Origin: an uncultured Rhodospirillales bacterium
GTDB lineage: Bacteria > Pseudomonadota > Alphaproteobacteria > Acetobacterales > Acetobacteraceae
Assembly (NCBI GenBank): GCA_903891315.1
Contig: CAITEF010000610.1
Span: 1 to 34,431 of the forward strand
Direction: 5' to 3'
DNA length: 34,431 nt
Numbering within the stretch: position 1 is the first letter of the stretch; every line of letters begins with the position of its first letter. The translations under genes and the position numbers were made by a program. The notes under the pieces were generated by a model. The model had not been told where the DNA came from. It worked only from the letters and a program-made list of their open reading frames with translations, and searched no databases. Below are positions 1 through 9,897 of this stretch, piece after piece.

Positions 1-507
1 CTGGACGCCATGCGGGCGATCACCGCCCGTTTCCTGCAGGTCGGCCCCGATGGCAGCATCACCGAAGGCAAGGCCTGGCTGCAGCGGCCGGGGAATATGC
101 GCTTCGAATATGACAAACCCGCCCCGTTTCTGATGCTGGCGGGCTTCGGGTCTTTCGTCTTCTACGACTCCCAACTCAAGCAGACGACCTCCATCCCGCT
201 TGCCACCACGCCGCTGTCGATCCTGCTCGCCAACAAGGTGGAGTTGAAGGGCGATGTCACCGTCACCGGAATCGACCGCCAGCCGGGTGTGATCCAGGTG
301 ACGATGGTGCGCAGTTCCTCGCCGGATGACGGCTCGCTGACGCTGGTCTTCGCCGACCAACCGCTCGCGTTGCGACAATGGGTGGTCGCCGATGCGCAGC
401 GGCAGGAGACGCGGGTGAGCCTGTTCGGAATCGAGCCGGGTGGCCCGTTCCCGCTGCGGATGTTCGAGTTCAACGATCCGCGCCTGAACCAGCCGAATAA
501 TAACTGA
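1..507 (+). CDS. LolA-like outer-membrane lipoprotein carrier protein, 5' truncated by window edge
   Basis: Frame is open from base 1; the sequence WLQRPGNMRFEYDKPAPFLMLAGFGSFVFYDSQLKQTTSIPLATTPLSILL resembles LolA family proteins. Confidence 0.8.
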   Translation: MDAMRAITARFLQVGPDGSITEGKAWLQRPGNMRFEYDKPAPFLMLAGFGSFVFYDSQLKQTTSIPLATTPLSILLANKVELKGDVTVTGIDRQPGVIQVTMVRSSSPDDGSLTLVFADQPLALRQWVVADAQRQETRVSLFGIEPGGPFPLRMFEFNDPRLNQPNNN

Positions 508-589
508 GGGAATATGGCGCGACTCTTGCGTTACTCTGCTTTAATCGAATTGCCTTAATTCGGGCACTCTTATCGTCGAGCATCCGCCT

Positions 590-1375
590 ATGAAGCCGCT
601 GATCGGAATCTCCTGTTGCACCAAATTGTTCGGCGCGTTCGGCATGCCGAACCACGCGGCGTCGGACACCTATGTGCGCGCGACCGACACGCTGGTCGGC
701 GGTGTGCCGGTGCTGATGCCCGCCAACGGAACACGGGCGGATATCGCTGCCCTGGTGGCGCGGCTGGACGGATTCATCTTCACCGGCAGCCGCTCCAACG
801 TGGCCCCCGACGAATATGACGGCCCGCCGCATGCCGAGGGCACGCCGGAAGACCATGCGCGCGACGCCGTCACATTGCGGCTGATCCGGGCCGCGATTGC
901 CGCCGATATGCCGGTGCTGGCGATCTGCCGGGGCTTGCAGGAATTCAACGTGGCGATGGGCGGCAGCCTGCATCAGCGGCTGCAGGATCTGCCGGGTCGG
1001 ATGGATCACTCCACCCCGATGCAGCCCAATCCGAAAGTGCGCACCGCCAAGGCGCACAGCGTCCGCCTCGCCACCGGATCGTGGCTGCACCGCCTTGCCG
1101 AGGTGCCGGAGATCCCGGTGAACTCGCTGCACAACCAGGGCATTGATCGTCTGGCGGCATCGCTGGTCGCCGAGGCCTGGGCACCGGATGGCACTGTTGA
1201 GGCGATCCGCGCGCCGGCCAACCGCTTTGCTGTCGGCGTGCAGTGGCATCCGGAATATGATTACGAGATCGACGCCGTCTCACGCGGGATTTTCCGCGCC
1301 TTCGGTCAGGCGGTGCGCGCCCGCCAGCGGCGCATGGCGTCGGAGATCAGTGCAGAGGCTGCGGCCGCCGAATAA
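590..1375 (+). CDS. Gamma-glutamyl-gamma-aminobutyrate hydrolase family protein (peptidase C26, PuuD-like)
   Basis: Class I glutamine amidotransferase-like motifs: FTGSRSNVAPDEY, AICRGLQEFNVAMGGSLHQ, VNSLHNQGIDRL, GVQWHPEY. Confidence 0.9.
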   Translation: MKPLIGISCCTKLFGAFGMPNHAASDTYVRATDTLVGGVPVLMPANGTRADIAALVARLDGFIFTGSRSNVAPDEYDGPPHAEGTPEDHARDAVTLRLIRAAIAADMPVLAICRGLQEFNVAMGGSLHQRLQDLPGRMDHSTPMQPNPKVRTAKAHSVRLATGSWLHRLAEVPEIPVNSLHNQGIDRLAASLVAEAWAPDGTVEAIRAPANRFAVGVQWHPEYDYEIDAVSRGIFRAFGQAVRARQRRMASEISAEAAAAE

Positions 1376-1385
1376 TGTTTGCAGG

Positions 1386-1706
1386 CTACCAGAGCTTGTG
1401 ATGGCCGGTGTGGTCGATCCCGTGCAGCAATTCGCGGGAGATGAACACCAGAAGCGCCAGACCCGCCACCATCACCAGCGCATTGCGAAAAACAATCGTG
1501 ACTCCATTCTTCCAGGGGCTATCGGCGTCCGCGATCTGTCGCCAACAGAAGACGATCAGCGTGACGACAAAGAATGCCGCGAAAAAGATATGCAGCCTGA
1601 TCTGGGCGTGCTGCGGAAGCTCAACCAGCAGATCTGGTCGGTCGATCAACAAGGCCAGGAAGAACGCCCATCCGGCCGCAATGCCAATTATGATCAAGAT
1701 GACCAT
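1386..1706 (-). CDS. Small hydrophobic membrane protein of unknown function
   Basis: 106 aa ORF with about three hydrophobic segments (MVILIIIGIAAGWAFFLALL; IFFAAFFVVTLIVF; ALVMVAGLALLVFI). The overlapping plus-strand ORFs look unnatural. Confidence 0.6.
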   Translation of the reverse strand: MVILIIIGIAAGWAFFLALLIDRPDLLVELPQHAQIRLHIFFAAFFVVTLIVFCWRQIADADSPWKNGVTIVFRNALVMVAGLALLVFISRELLHGIDHTGHHKLW

Positions 1707-1993
1707 AGTATCATGAATCCCCCGGTGGCACGGTTGCTGGCGGCTTCGCTGCCCGAAGTCCTGCCACCGGGAGATGATATCAGAATTATCGGTAGTAATA
1801 AACCGGACGATAATGATGCTCCGGCACTAAGATGCAGCCACCAAGCGTCACCGTCGCCAGCGCAAGACATACAGCACGAACCACCCATTTACCGGACATC
1901 GAACCCTCCATTGCCAGAGCAGGCATCTTCTAGCACAGAGTATGCGGCAAAATCTGGGCAGTTGATTTCATATTGCAACAGTGAAGTCAGTTT

Positions 1994-2021
1994 AACGTGC
2001 GTGAAAGCCATCACGCACGTT
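1994..2021. repeat. Perfect 11-bp inverted repeat, 6-nt loop, upstream of the large glycosyltransferase gene
   Basis: aacgtgcgtga-aagcca-tcacgcacgtt. Confidence 0.85.
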
Positions 2022-2123
2022 GGAACTTTCCTGCATAATTTTGCGTCAACCTATCGGTAATACTGCGACTTGCGGACAGTTACGGATTGATCTCCACAAA
2101 ACGTTCAATAACATAGCCAAAGC

Positions 2124-5100
2124 ATGCCGGATCACGACTGGAATATCGTGTCACATTGCATTGCCGAGGCAGGAATGAATCACGTCGCCGCCACCCACGC
2201 CAACGCCCCAAGCGACCGTAACAACGGTGACGACGATGCGCGTGGTGCCACTCTGGTCGCAAGATCGGGGCTGTTCGATGCTGCCTGGTATCGATCCGTT
2301 CACAACGACGTCATGACCGCCGGGATCGACCCCTTGCTGCATTTCCTCGACGAGGGTTGGCGCGAGGGGCGCAGGCCCAACCCGTATTTCGATGTCGAGT
2401 TCTACCGCGCAACGCACCAAGCCGTCGCTCAGGCTGGGATCGACCCGCTGCTGCATTACATCCTCGCGGGCGAGGCGGCGGGGCTCGCACCCTGCGAATG
2501 GTTCGACCCCGCCTGGTATGCCACGCGCCATCTGCTTGGGCCGGAGGCATCGCCGTTGGCGCATTTCCTCGCCCGGCGCTTCAGCGGCAAGGTCAGCCCA
2601 CTGCCGGAATTCGATGTGGAATTCTATCTCGCGCGAAATCCCGATCTGGCGCAGGCAAAGATCGACCCGTTCGAGCATTATCTGCGTTACGGCTACCGCG
2701 AGGGGCGCGACCCGTCGGCGGAGTTCGACACCAAATTCTATCTGCACCGCTATCTCGACGGCAGCCTGGAGCAGAACCCGTTGATGCATTGGCGCAGGCA
2801 TCGCCATGCGCTGATCCTGCGCAGCACGCGTCCGCCGGAGGAGGCCAGCGTGTTCGAGGCGGCACGGCGCAATGCGCGGTCGGGGCCGGAATTCGAGGAG
2901 GTGCAGCCACTGCCGCGCAACGCCACGCTGCAGGCCAAGCTGCTCGCCTATTACCTGCCGCAATTCCATCGGGTCGCGGAAAACGACCGTTGGTGGGGCG
3001 CTGGTTTCACCGAATGGACGGCAATTGCGCGCGGGATGCCGCGTTTCGAGGGGCATTACCAGCCGCGCATTCCGCGCGATCTCGGCCATTACGATCTCGC
3101 CTCGCCCGACGCGATGCGTCGCCAGATCAAGATGGCGCGTGGGGCCGGAATCCACGGCTTCGTGCATTATTTCTACTGGTTCAACGGCAAGCGTCTGCTG
3201 GAGACCCCCACCGAGACGATGCTGGCCGACCGCTCGCTCGATTTCCCATTCTGCCTGATGTGGGCCAACGAGAATTGGAGCAGGCGGTGGGACGGCTCGG
3301 AGCAGGAGGTCCTGATCCGTCAGGATTACCGACTGGAGGACGAGCCCGACCTGCTCGCCGAATTCGCCCGCCACTTCGACGATCCGCGCTATATCCGCCT
3401 CTCTGGTCGCCCGTTGCTGATGCTCTATCGCTGCGGCATCATCCCCGATTGTGCGGCGATGCTGGCGCGCTGGCGGGCAGCGTTCCGCCATGGCTGGGGC
3501 GAGGACCCGATCCTGCTGATGGCGCAGAGCTTCGATGACCGCAGCCCGTCTGAGTTCGGCTGCGATGGGGCGGTCGAATTCCCGCCGCACAAGCTCAGCA
3601 GCGCGATCCGCCCGGTGAACCAGAAGATCCGGCTCTATGATTCCAACATGCGCGGCCAGATCTACGCCTATGACGACCTCGTCGCCGCCTCACTGGCCGA
3701 GAAGACACCGGATTTCCCGCTGATCCGCTGCGCCCTTCCCGGCTGGGACAATGATGCGCGTCGCGAGGGGGCGGGGATGGCGTTGCTCGGGGCGTCGCCA
3801 GCGAAATACCAAGCGTGGCTCACCGAATTGATCGCCCGCACCGACAGCGCCCGCGTGTTCGGCGAGCGCATCGTCTGCCTCAATGCCTGGAACGAATGGG
3901 CCGAGGGGGCCTATCTCGAACCCGATCTGCATTACGGTGCGGCCTTCCTCAACGCCACCGGTCGGGCGGTGGCGCGACTGCCGCAGCTCGGGGAGCGCAC
4001 ACGCATTCTGCTGGTGGGCCATGACGCCTTCCCGGCAGGGGCCCAAATGCTGCTGATCAATATCGGACGCCAACTGATCGCGGCACATGGCGTGGATGTC
4101 GAGTTCCTGCTGCTCGGCGACGGGCGATTGCTGCCGGACTATAGCGCCGTCGCCCCCACCCGGGTTGCCGCCGACCGTCGCACGCTGGCCACCAGGATCG
4201 CCGAGGCGGCCAAGCGCGGCGTGACGCAGGCGCTGGTCAACACGTCCGCCGCCGCCCGCGCGATCCCGGCGTTGGAGCGGGCGGGGATCGGGGCGATTCT
4301 GCTGGTGCACGAATTGCCGCGCATCCTGGCCGAGCACAATCTGGTCTCCGGTCTGCGCGCAGGGGCGAGTCTGGCGCGACGCGTGATCTTCCCCGCCGCC
4401 TGCGTGCGTGACGCGTTTCCGCTGCGCGACCAGTTGGCCACCACGCAGACCCGCCTGCTGCCGCAGGGACTCTACGCACCAATCCGCTTCGACCCGATGT
4501 CGCGGGAACACACCCGCCATGCCCTCGGTATCCCGAAGGACGCCATTTTGATGCTCGGGGCGGGTTATGGCGATATGCGCAAGGGCATCGATCTGTTCCT
4601 GCAAACCGCACGACAGGCCTGGAAACTGCCGGGCGGCGAGCATGTGCATGCCTGCTGGGTCGGTGACCTGCCGACCACGCTCTCCACCCATCTCGCCCCC
4701 GAGATCGAAGCCGCCCAGGCCACTGGTCGCGGCCATTTTCCGGGGTTTCAGACCAATATGCGGGGCTGGATGTCGGCCGCTGACATCTTTGCACTGACCT
4801 CGCGCGAGGATCCTTTCCCGTCAGTCGCATTGGAGGCGTTGGCCAACGGCATTCAGGTGGTGGCCTTCGCGGGCACCGGCGGCATCGCCGATCTGCTGGC
4901 CGATCCCGATCTGGGGGCGGCGGTGCCGATGGCCGATTGCGCGGCGATGGCCGAGGCGCTGATGGTGCATGCGACGGTTCGGCCCGAAGCGGAGCGGGCT
5001 TCACGTGCGGAGGCGATGCTGCAACGCTTCGACTTCGCGCCCTATGTGGGCGAACTCCTGGCCGAACTCAGCCCCGGCGATCCGCGGATCAGCGTGGCGG

Positions 5101-5918
5101 TGCCGAGCTACAATTACGCCCAGCACATGCCCGAGCGCCTTGGCTCGATCTTCGCGCAGACCCAGAAGATCGAGGAGATTCTGCTGCTCGACGATGCCTC
5201 CACCGATGACAGCGTGGACGTCGCAATGCGGGTGTCGGCTGACGCAAAACGATCGCTCCGGCTCGACATCGCACGCAGCAATGGTGGCAGCGTGTTCCGG
5301 CAATGGCAGCGCGCGGCGAAACTGGCACGGGGCGATCATCTCTGGATCGCCGAGGCCGATGACAGTGCCAGCCCGGACATGCTCGGTCGCCTTGCCGAAT
5401 TGCTGGCGCGACACCACGATCTCGACCTCGTCTTTTGCGACAGCCGGGCCATCGGGCCGAATGGCGAGACGGTGATGGCGAGCTATCAGGATTACTACCG
5501 GCAATCGGGGCTGGAGCGATTGCTGGAGGACGGGGTGTTTCCGGCTCGCGACTTCCTGGAACAGTGCCTTTCGGTGCGCAACGCGATCCTGAACGCGAGT
5601 GCGGTGGTGTTCCGGACTGAGGCGTTGCGGGCAGCGTTGGAGCGGTGCGGCGACGATCTCGGCGGTTTCCGGGTGGCGGGGGATTGGCGGGTCTATGTCG
5701 AGATCCTGCGGGCGAGCAGCGGCAAGGTTGGGTATCTCGCCACACCGTTGAACCAGCATCGCAGGCATGAAGCGAGTGTGACGGCCAAGCTCACACCCAA
5801 ACAAATGCGGGGCGAGATCGCGCGGATGCACAAGGTGATCAACGCGGCCTTGGGGCCGGACAAGGCGCGGGAGAAGGCGCAGAAAGTGTATGTGTCGACG
5901 TTGCGCGGCGCGACGTAG
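2124..5918 (+). CDS. Large multidomain glycosyltransferase: N-terminal tandem repeats, WbsX-like domain, GT4-like domain, C-terminal GT2 domain
   Basis: WbsX-like segment LLAYYLPQFHRVAENDRWWGAGFTEW...HYFYWFNGKRLLE...WANENWSRRWDG...NAWNEWAEGAYLEPD; GT4-like ILLVGHDAFPAGAQ...SREDPFPSVALEALANG; GT2 ISVAVPSYNYAQHMPERLGSIFAQT...LLLDDASTDDS. Start could also be ATG 2175. Confidence 0.88.
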   Translation: MPDHDWNIVSHCIAEAGMNHVAATHANAPSDRNNGDDDARGATLVARSGLFDAAWYRSVHNDVMTAGIDPLLHFLDEGWREGRRPNPYFDVEFYRATHQAVAQAGIDPLLHYILAGEAAGLAPCEWFDPAWYATRHLLGPEASPLAHFLARRFSGKVSPLPEFDVEFYLARNPDLAQAKIDPFEHYLRYGYREGRDPSAEFDTKFYLHRYLDGSLEQNPLMHWRRHRHALILRSTRPPEEASVFEAARRNARSGPEFEEVQPLPRNATLQAKLLAYYLPQFHRVAENDRWWGAGFTEWTAIARGMPRFEGHYQPRIPRDLGHYDLASPDAMRRQIKMARGAGIHGFVHYFYWFNGKRLLETPTETMLADRSLDFPFCLMWANENWSRRWDGSEQEVLIRQDYRLEDEPDLLAEFARHFDDPRYIRLSGRPLLMLYRCGIIPDCAAMLARWRAAFRHGWGEDPILLMAQSFDDRSPSEFGCDGAVEFPPHKLSSAIRPVNQKIRLYDSNMRGQIYAYDDLVAASLAEKTPDFPLIRCALPGWDNDARREGAGMALLGASPAKYQAWLTELIARTDSARVFGERIVCLNAWNEWAEGAYLEPDLHYGAAFLNATGRAVARLPQLGERTRILLVGHDAFPAGAQMLLINIGRQLIAAHGVDVEFLLLGDGRLLPDYSAVAPTRVAADRRTLATRIAEAAKRGVTQALVNTSAAARAIPALERAGIGAILLVHELPRILAEHNLVSGLRAGASLARRVIFPAACVRDAFPLRDQLATTQTRLLPQGLYAPIRFDPMSREHTRHALGIPKDAILMLGAGYGDMRKGIDLFLQTARQAWKLPGGEHVHACWVGDLPTTLSTHLAPEIEAAQATGRGHFPGFQTNMRGWMSAADIFALTSREDPFPSVALEALANGIQVVAFAGTGGIADLLADPDLGAAVPMADCAAMAEALMVHATVRPEAERASRAEAMLQRFDFAPYVGELLAELSPGDPRISVAVPSYNYAQHMPERLGSIFAQTQKIEEILLLDDASTDDSVDVAMRVSADAKRSLRLDIARSNGGSVFRQWQRAAKLARGDHLWIAEADDSASPDMLGRLAELLARHHDLDLVFCDSRAIGPNGETVMASYQDYYRQSGLERLLEDGVFPARDFLEQCLSVRNAILNASAVVFRTEALRAALERCGDDLGGFRVAGDWRVYVEILRASSGKVGYLATPLNQHRRHEASVTAKLTPKQMRGEIARMHKVINAALGPDKAREKAQKVYVSTLRGAT

Positions 5919-5921
5919 CGG

Positions 5922-6659
5922 TCAGACCCGCCGCGCCCCGATCAGAAACTCCCGGTTTCCCTCCGGCCCGGTGATCGGGCTTTCCGAGATGCCGATCACG
6001 TCCCAGCCGGGCAGCGCCGCCCACCAAGTGCGGATGCGTTCACAGACCTCCGTGTGCACGGCGGGATCACGCACCACGCCCTTCGCCCCCACCTGCCCCG
6101 GACCCGCCTCGAATTGCGGCTTGATCAGTGCGACCGCCCACGCCCCCGGCGCGCACAAGGCCAGCGGATTGGGCAGCAGGGTCTGCAGGCCGATGAAACT
6201 GGCATCGCAGACCAGCGCTCCCATCGGCTCCGGGATCGTCTCGGCGGTCAGATGGCGGGCGTTGGTCTTCTCCAGCACCACCACGCGGGGATCGGAGCGC
6301 AGTTTCCAAGCAAGCTGGCCATGACCAACATCGACAGCGTAGACCTTCACCGCCCCGTTGGTCAGCAGCACATCGGTGAAGCCGCCGGTGGAGGCACCGA
6401 CATCGATGCAGACGCGTCCGGTCGGGTCGAGGCCGAACTCCGCCAGACCATGCGCGAGTTTCAGCCCACCGCGTGAGACCCAAGGGTGGTCCTGGCCTTT
6501 GACGTCGAGCGGCGCGTCCTCGGCCAGCAACTGCCCTGCCTTCTCGACGCGGCGGTCGCCCGTGAAAATCTTGCCCGCCAGAATCAGCGCCTGGGCCCGC
6601 GTGCGGCTCTCAACGAGGCCGCGATCCACCAAGGCTTGGTCAGCGCGGATTTTGGCCAA
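5922..6659 (-). CDS. tlyA: TlyA family rRNA (cytidine-2'-O)-methyltransferase / hemolysin-like protein
   Basis: S4-like N-terminus MAKIRADQALVDRGLVESRTRAQALILAGKIF, then DVGASTGGFTDVLLTNGAVKVYAVDVGHGQLAWKLR. TTG start; 1-nt gap to dxs stop. Confidence 0.92.
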   Translation of the reverse strand: MAKIRADQALVDRGLVESRTRAQALILAGKIFTGDRRVEKAGQLLAEDAPLDVKGQDHPWVSRGGLKLAHGLAEFGLDPTGRVCIDVGASTGGFTDVLLTNGAVKVYAVDVGHGQLAWKLRSDPRVVVLEKTNARHLTAETIPEPMGALVCDASFIGLQTLLPNPLALCAPGAWAVALIKPQFEAGPGQVGAKGVVRDPAVHTEVCERIRTWWAALPGWDVIGISESPITGPEGNREFLIGARRV

Positions 6660-6660
6660 A

Positions 6661-8568
6661 TCAGCCGCGCGCCAGCTTCACCGTCGCGGCGATGTCCTTG
6701 GCGGTCAGTCCCGCGTCGACCCATTGCTTGGCCGGGCTATCATGCTCCAGGAAGCGATCCGGCAGCGTCATCGGGCGGAAGCGCAGACCACGGTCAAGCA
6801 GACCGGCCCAGGCGAGATGCTGCATCACGGCCGCACCGAACCCGCCCATCGAGCCATCCTCGACAGTGATCAGCACCGGATGGTTGCGCGCCAAATCCTC
6901 GATCAGCTTGCCGTCGAGCGGCTTCATGAAGCGGGCATCGGCGATGGTGCACTCAATGCCCTCAGCCGCCAGCATCTCCGCCGCCGCCTTCGCTTCATAC
7001 AGTCGGGTGCCGAGGCAGAGAATCGCCGCATCCGCGCCCTCGCGCACAATGCGGCCTTTTCCGATCTGCAGAACTTCACCGTGCTTGGGCAGTTCAAGAC
7101 CGAAACCCTCGCCACGCGGATAGCGGACGGCACTCGCACGGTCATTGATCTGGGCGACAGTGGCAATCGCGTGAACGAGTTCAACCTCGTCCGACGGCCC
7201 CATGATCACGATGTCGGGCAGGCAGCCGAGATAGGCGAGGTCGAACGAGCCCGCATGCGTGGCACCATCTGCACCCACCGGACCGGCGCGGTCGATGCAG
7301 AAGCGGACGGGCAGCGATTGCAGCACCACGTCATGCACCACCTGATCATAGGCGCGCTGCAGGAACGTCGAGTAGATCGCGCAGAACGGGGCCATCCCCT
7401 CAACGGCCATCCCGGCAGCGAAAGTGACGGCGTGCTGTTCGGCGATGGCGACGTCGAACATACGGTCCGGATAGGTCTTGGCGAACAGATCAAGCCCGGT
7501 GCCACCCGGCATGGCGGCGGTGATGGCGACGATCTTGTCGTTGCGGCTCGCCTCATCCATCAACGCGGTGGCAAACACCTTGGTGTAGGTCGGCGGGCCC
7601 GGCGGGGCCTTGACCTGCACGCCAGTGGCGACATCAAACTTGGCCACCGCGTGCAGCTTGTCGGCGGATGCCTCGGCGGGGGCGTAGCCGTGGCCCTTTT
7701 GGGTGATCGCGTGGATCAGGATCGGGCCGTGCTCGTCCGACTCGCGCAGATTGCGCAGGATCGGCACCAGATGTTCAAGGTTATGACCATCGACCGGGCC
7801 GATGTAATAGAAGCCCAGCTCCTCGAACAACGTGCCGCCGGTCAGCATGCCACGGGCATATTCCTCGGCGCGCAGAGCGGTGCGCTCAATGCCCTTGGGG
7901 AATTTGTTCGCCATCTTCTTGGCGATGTCGCGCAGGCTCATGAAGCTCTGCGAGGAGAGCAGACGCGCCAGATAATTGCTCATCGCACCGACGGGCGGGG
8001 CGATGGACATGTCGTTGTCGTTGAGGATGACGATCAGGCGGCTTTTCAAAGCACCCGCATTGTTCATCGCCTCATAGGCCATGCCCGCCGAGATCGCGCC
8101 ATCGCCGATGACGGCGACCACGTTCTTCTCGATCCCCTGCATCTCGGCCCCCACCGCCATGCCAAGACCGGCCGAGATCGAGGTGGAGGAATGGCCGGCG
8201 CCGAACGGGTCGTATTCGCTCTCGGCACGACGGGTGAACCCGGCAAGCCCGCCACCCTGACGGATGGTGCGCAGGCGGTCGCGGCGGCCGGTGAGGATCT
8301 TGTGCGGGTAGCACTGATGGCCGACATCCCAGATCAGCCGGTCATGCGGCGTGTCGAACACCGCGTGGATCGCCACCGTCAGCTCGACCACGCCGAGCGA
8401 GGCACCAAAATGACCACCGGTGACGGAGACGGAATCGATCAGATCGGCACGGACCTCATCGGCCAGCGCCTTCAACTGGTCGATGGAGAGGTTGCGCATA
8501 TCGGCCGGATAACGCACGCGATCCAGCGTCGGCGTGTTCGGACGGGGTGCGGTGACGGGGGCGTTCAT
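6661..8568 (-). CDS. dxs: 1-deoxy-D-xylulose-5-phosphate synthase
   Basis: [86 protein letters not shown]. Start trimmed from the 740-aa ORF to [13 protein letters not shown]. Confidence 0.97.
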   Translation of the reverse strand: MNAPVTAPRPNTPTLDRVRYPADMRNLSIDQLKALADEVRADLIDSVSVTGGHFGASLGVVELTVAIHAVFDTPHDRLIWDVGHQCYPHKILTGRRDRLRTIRQGGGLAGFTRRAESEYDPFGAGHSSTSISAGLGMAVGAEMQGIEKNVVAVIGDGAISAGMAYEAMNNAGALKSRLIVILNDNDMSIAPPVGAMSNYLARLLSSQSFMSLRDIAKKMANKFPKGIERTALRAEEYARGMLTGGTLFEELGFYYIGPVDGHNLEHLVPILRNLRESDEHGPILIHAITQKGHGYAPAEASADKLHAVAKFDVATGVQVKAPPGPPTYTKVFATALMDEASRNDKIVAITAAMPGGTGLDLFAKTYPDRMFDVAIAEQHAVTFAAGMAVEGMAPFCAIYSTFLQRAYDQVVHDVVLQSLPVRFCIDRAGPVGADGATHAGSFDLAYLGCLPDIVIMGPSDEVELVHAIATVAQINDRASAVRYPRGEGFGLELPKHGEVLQIGKGRIVREGADAAILCLGTRLYEAKAAAEMLAAEGIECTIADARFMKPLDGKLIEDLARNHPVLITVEDGSMGGFGAAVMQHLAWAGLLDRGLRFRPMTLPDRFLEHDSPAKQWVDAGLTAKDIAATVKLARG

Positions 8569-8572
8569 CTTC

Positions 8573-9457
8573 TTAGTTCTTTCGAGCAACGACCAGCGCG
8601 GCGAGTTCGCGCAGATTTGCGGCTTTTTCGCCGAAGCTATCAAGGTGCTCGGCCGCCTGCTTGGCCAGCATATCGGCCTGCATCTTGGCACGTTCGAGGC
8701 CAAGAATCGACACAAGGGTCGCCTTCCCGGCGGCGGCGTCCTTGCCGGTGGCCTTGCCGACTTCCTCGGCCGTGCCCTCGACATCCAGTATATCGTCGGC
8801 GATCTGGAAGGCTGCACCCACATCCCGCCCATAGCTGACCAGCATGTGGCGCTGCATGGAATTGGCGCGGCCCAAAATCGCACCCGCCTCGGCGGAATAC
8901 TGAATAAGCCGCCCGGTCTTCAGCGCCTGCAGGCGACCGATCTCGTCCGCGGTCAGTTGCTTGCCCTCAGAGGCGATGTCGATCATCTGACCGCCGACCA
9001 TCCCGTGTGCGCCAGAGGCTTTGCCGAGTGCAATCACCAGCTCACAGCGGGCTTCCGGGTTGGAATGGGTGTCGGGCTCGCCCAGCACCTCGAAGGCGCG
9101 GGTGAGGAGTGCGTCACCGGCGAGAATGGCGGTCGCCTCGTCGAACGCCTTGTGGCAGGACGGCTTGCCGCGACGCATATCGTCATCATCCATCGCGGGC
9201 AGGTCGTCATGCACCAGCGAATAGGCGTGCAGCATCTCCACACTGGCGGCGACACGGGCGGAGCAGCGGCGGTCGACGCCGAACAATGTGGCGGCTTCCA
9301 TCACCATGAAGGCGCGCATCCGCTTGCCACCGCCGAGCACGGCATAGCGCATTGCCTCGACCACGCGGGCTTCAGCGCCCTCGGGCACCGGGAGCAGATC
9401 GTCGAGCGCCTTTTCAACCTCATAGGCCGTGGCGGCCAGGGCTTCCTTCAGCGACAT
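8573..9457 (-). CDS. ispA: Polyprenyl (farnesyl) diphosphate synthase
   Basis: DDxxD motifs [35 protein letters not shown] and [12 protein letters not shown]. Start trimmed to [16 protein letters not shown]; lies between dxs and xseB as commonly seen. Confidence 0.95.
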   Translation of the reverse strand: MSLKEALAATAYEVEKALDDLLPVPEGAEARVVEAMRYAVLGGGKRMRAFMVMEAATLFGVDRRCSARVAASVEMLHAYSLVHDDLPAMDDDDMRRGKPSCHKAFDEATAILAGDALLTRAFEVLGEPDTHSNPEARCELVIALGKASGAHGMVGGQMIDIASEGKQLTADEIGRLQALKTGRLIQYSAEAGAILGRANSMQRHMLVSYGRDVGAAFQIADDILDVEGTAEEVGKATGKDAAAGKATLVSILGLERAKMQADMLAKQAAEHLDSFGEKAANLRELAALVVARKN

Positions 9458-9462
9458 CGCGC

Positions 9463-9711
9463 TCAATTCTCCGTCTTCAGGCTGAGAGAGCCGTCGGCTC
9501 CGGCCACGATGGCCTGCACGCGCTGATCGGCTTCGGCAAGCTTGGCCTCGCAATGCGCGCGCAACGCCGCACCGCGTTCATAGGCCCCGATGGCGTCCTC
9601 CAGCTTCTGCTGACCGCCTTCGAGCGCCTTGACGATCCGCTCCAGCTCGGCCAGCGCATCCTCGAAGGACATCGCCGCAATATCTTGCGCCGCCTGACTC
9701 GCTGCAGACAT
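9463..9711 (-). CDS. xseB: Exodeoxyribonuclease VII small subunit
   Basis: MSFEDALAELERIVKALEGGQQKLEDAIGAYERGAALRAHCEAKLAEADQRVQAI; upstream of ispA. Confidence 0.95.
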   Translation of the reverse strand: MSAASQAAQDIAAMSFEDALAELERIVKALEGGQQKLEDAIGAYERGAALRAHCEAKLAEADQRVQAIVAGADGSLSLKTEN

Positions 9712-9782
9712 AGGTCACCTTCCCGCATCGTGCCGAGGCACGCGAAGATCGCCCCTTAACGAAATAAGCACCAGACGCCAAC

Positions 9783-9813
9783 CCCCAAACGCGTGGCCTG
9801 TTCGCGTTTGGGG
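9783..9813. repeat. Perfect 11-bp inverted repeat, 9-nt loop, in the divergent xseB/esterase intergenic region
   Basis: ccccaaacgcg-tggcctgtt-cgcgtttgggg. Confidence 0.85.
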
Positions 9814-9897
9814 CAAACTGCGACAATTGCGCTCCCGCCCCGAACTATGGCTCAATCCCCAACAAGGCCGGAAACAGGCCATTTGGGAGAACTCGCC

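Noticed and set aside
1143-2060. 305-aa plus ORF after the C26 peptidase gene
   Set aside because: Overlaps the peptidase in another frame and is antisense to a more plausible small membrane protein.
2151-3590. 479-aa minus-strand ORF antisense to the glycosyltransferase
   Set aside because: High-GC shadow ORF; Arg/Gln/Pro-biased composition and no recognisable domain, while the plus strand has clear GT domains.
6358-8838. 826-aa plus-strand ORF opposite tlyA/dxs
   Set aside because: Shadow ORF over well-conserved dxs; His/Arg/Gly-rich with no recognisable domain.
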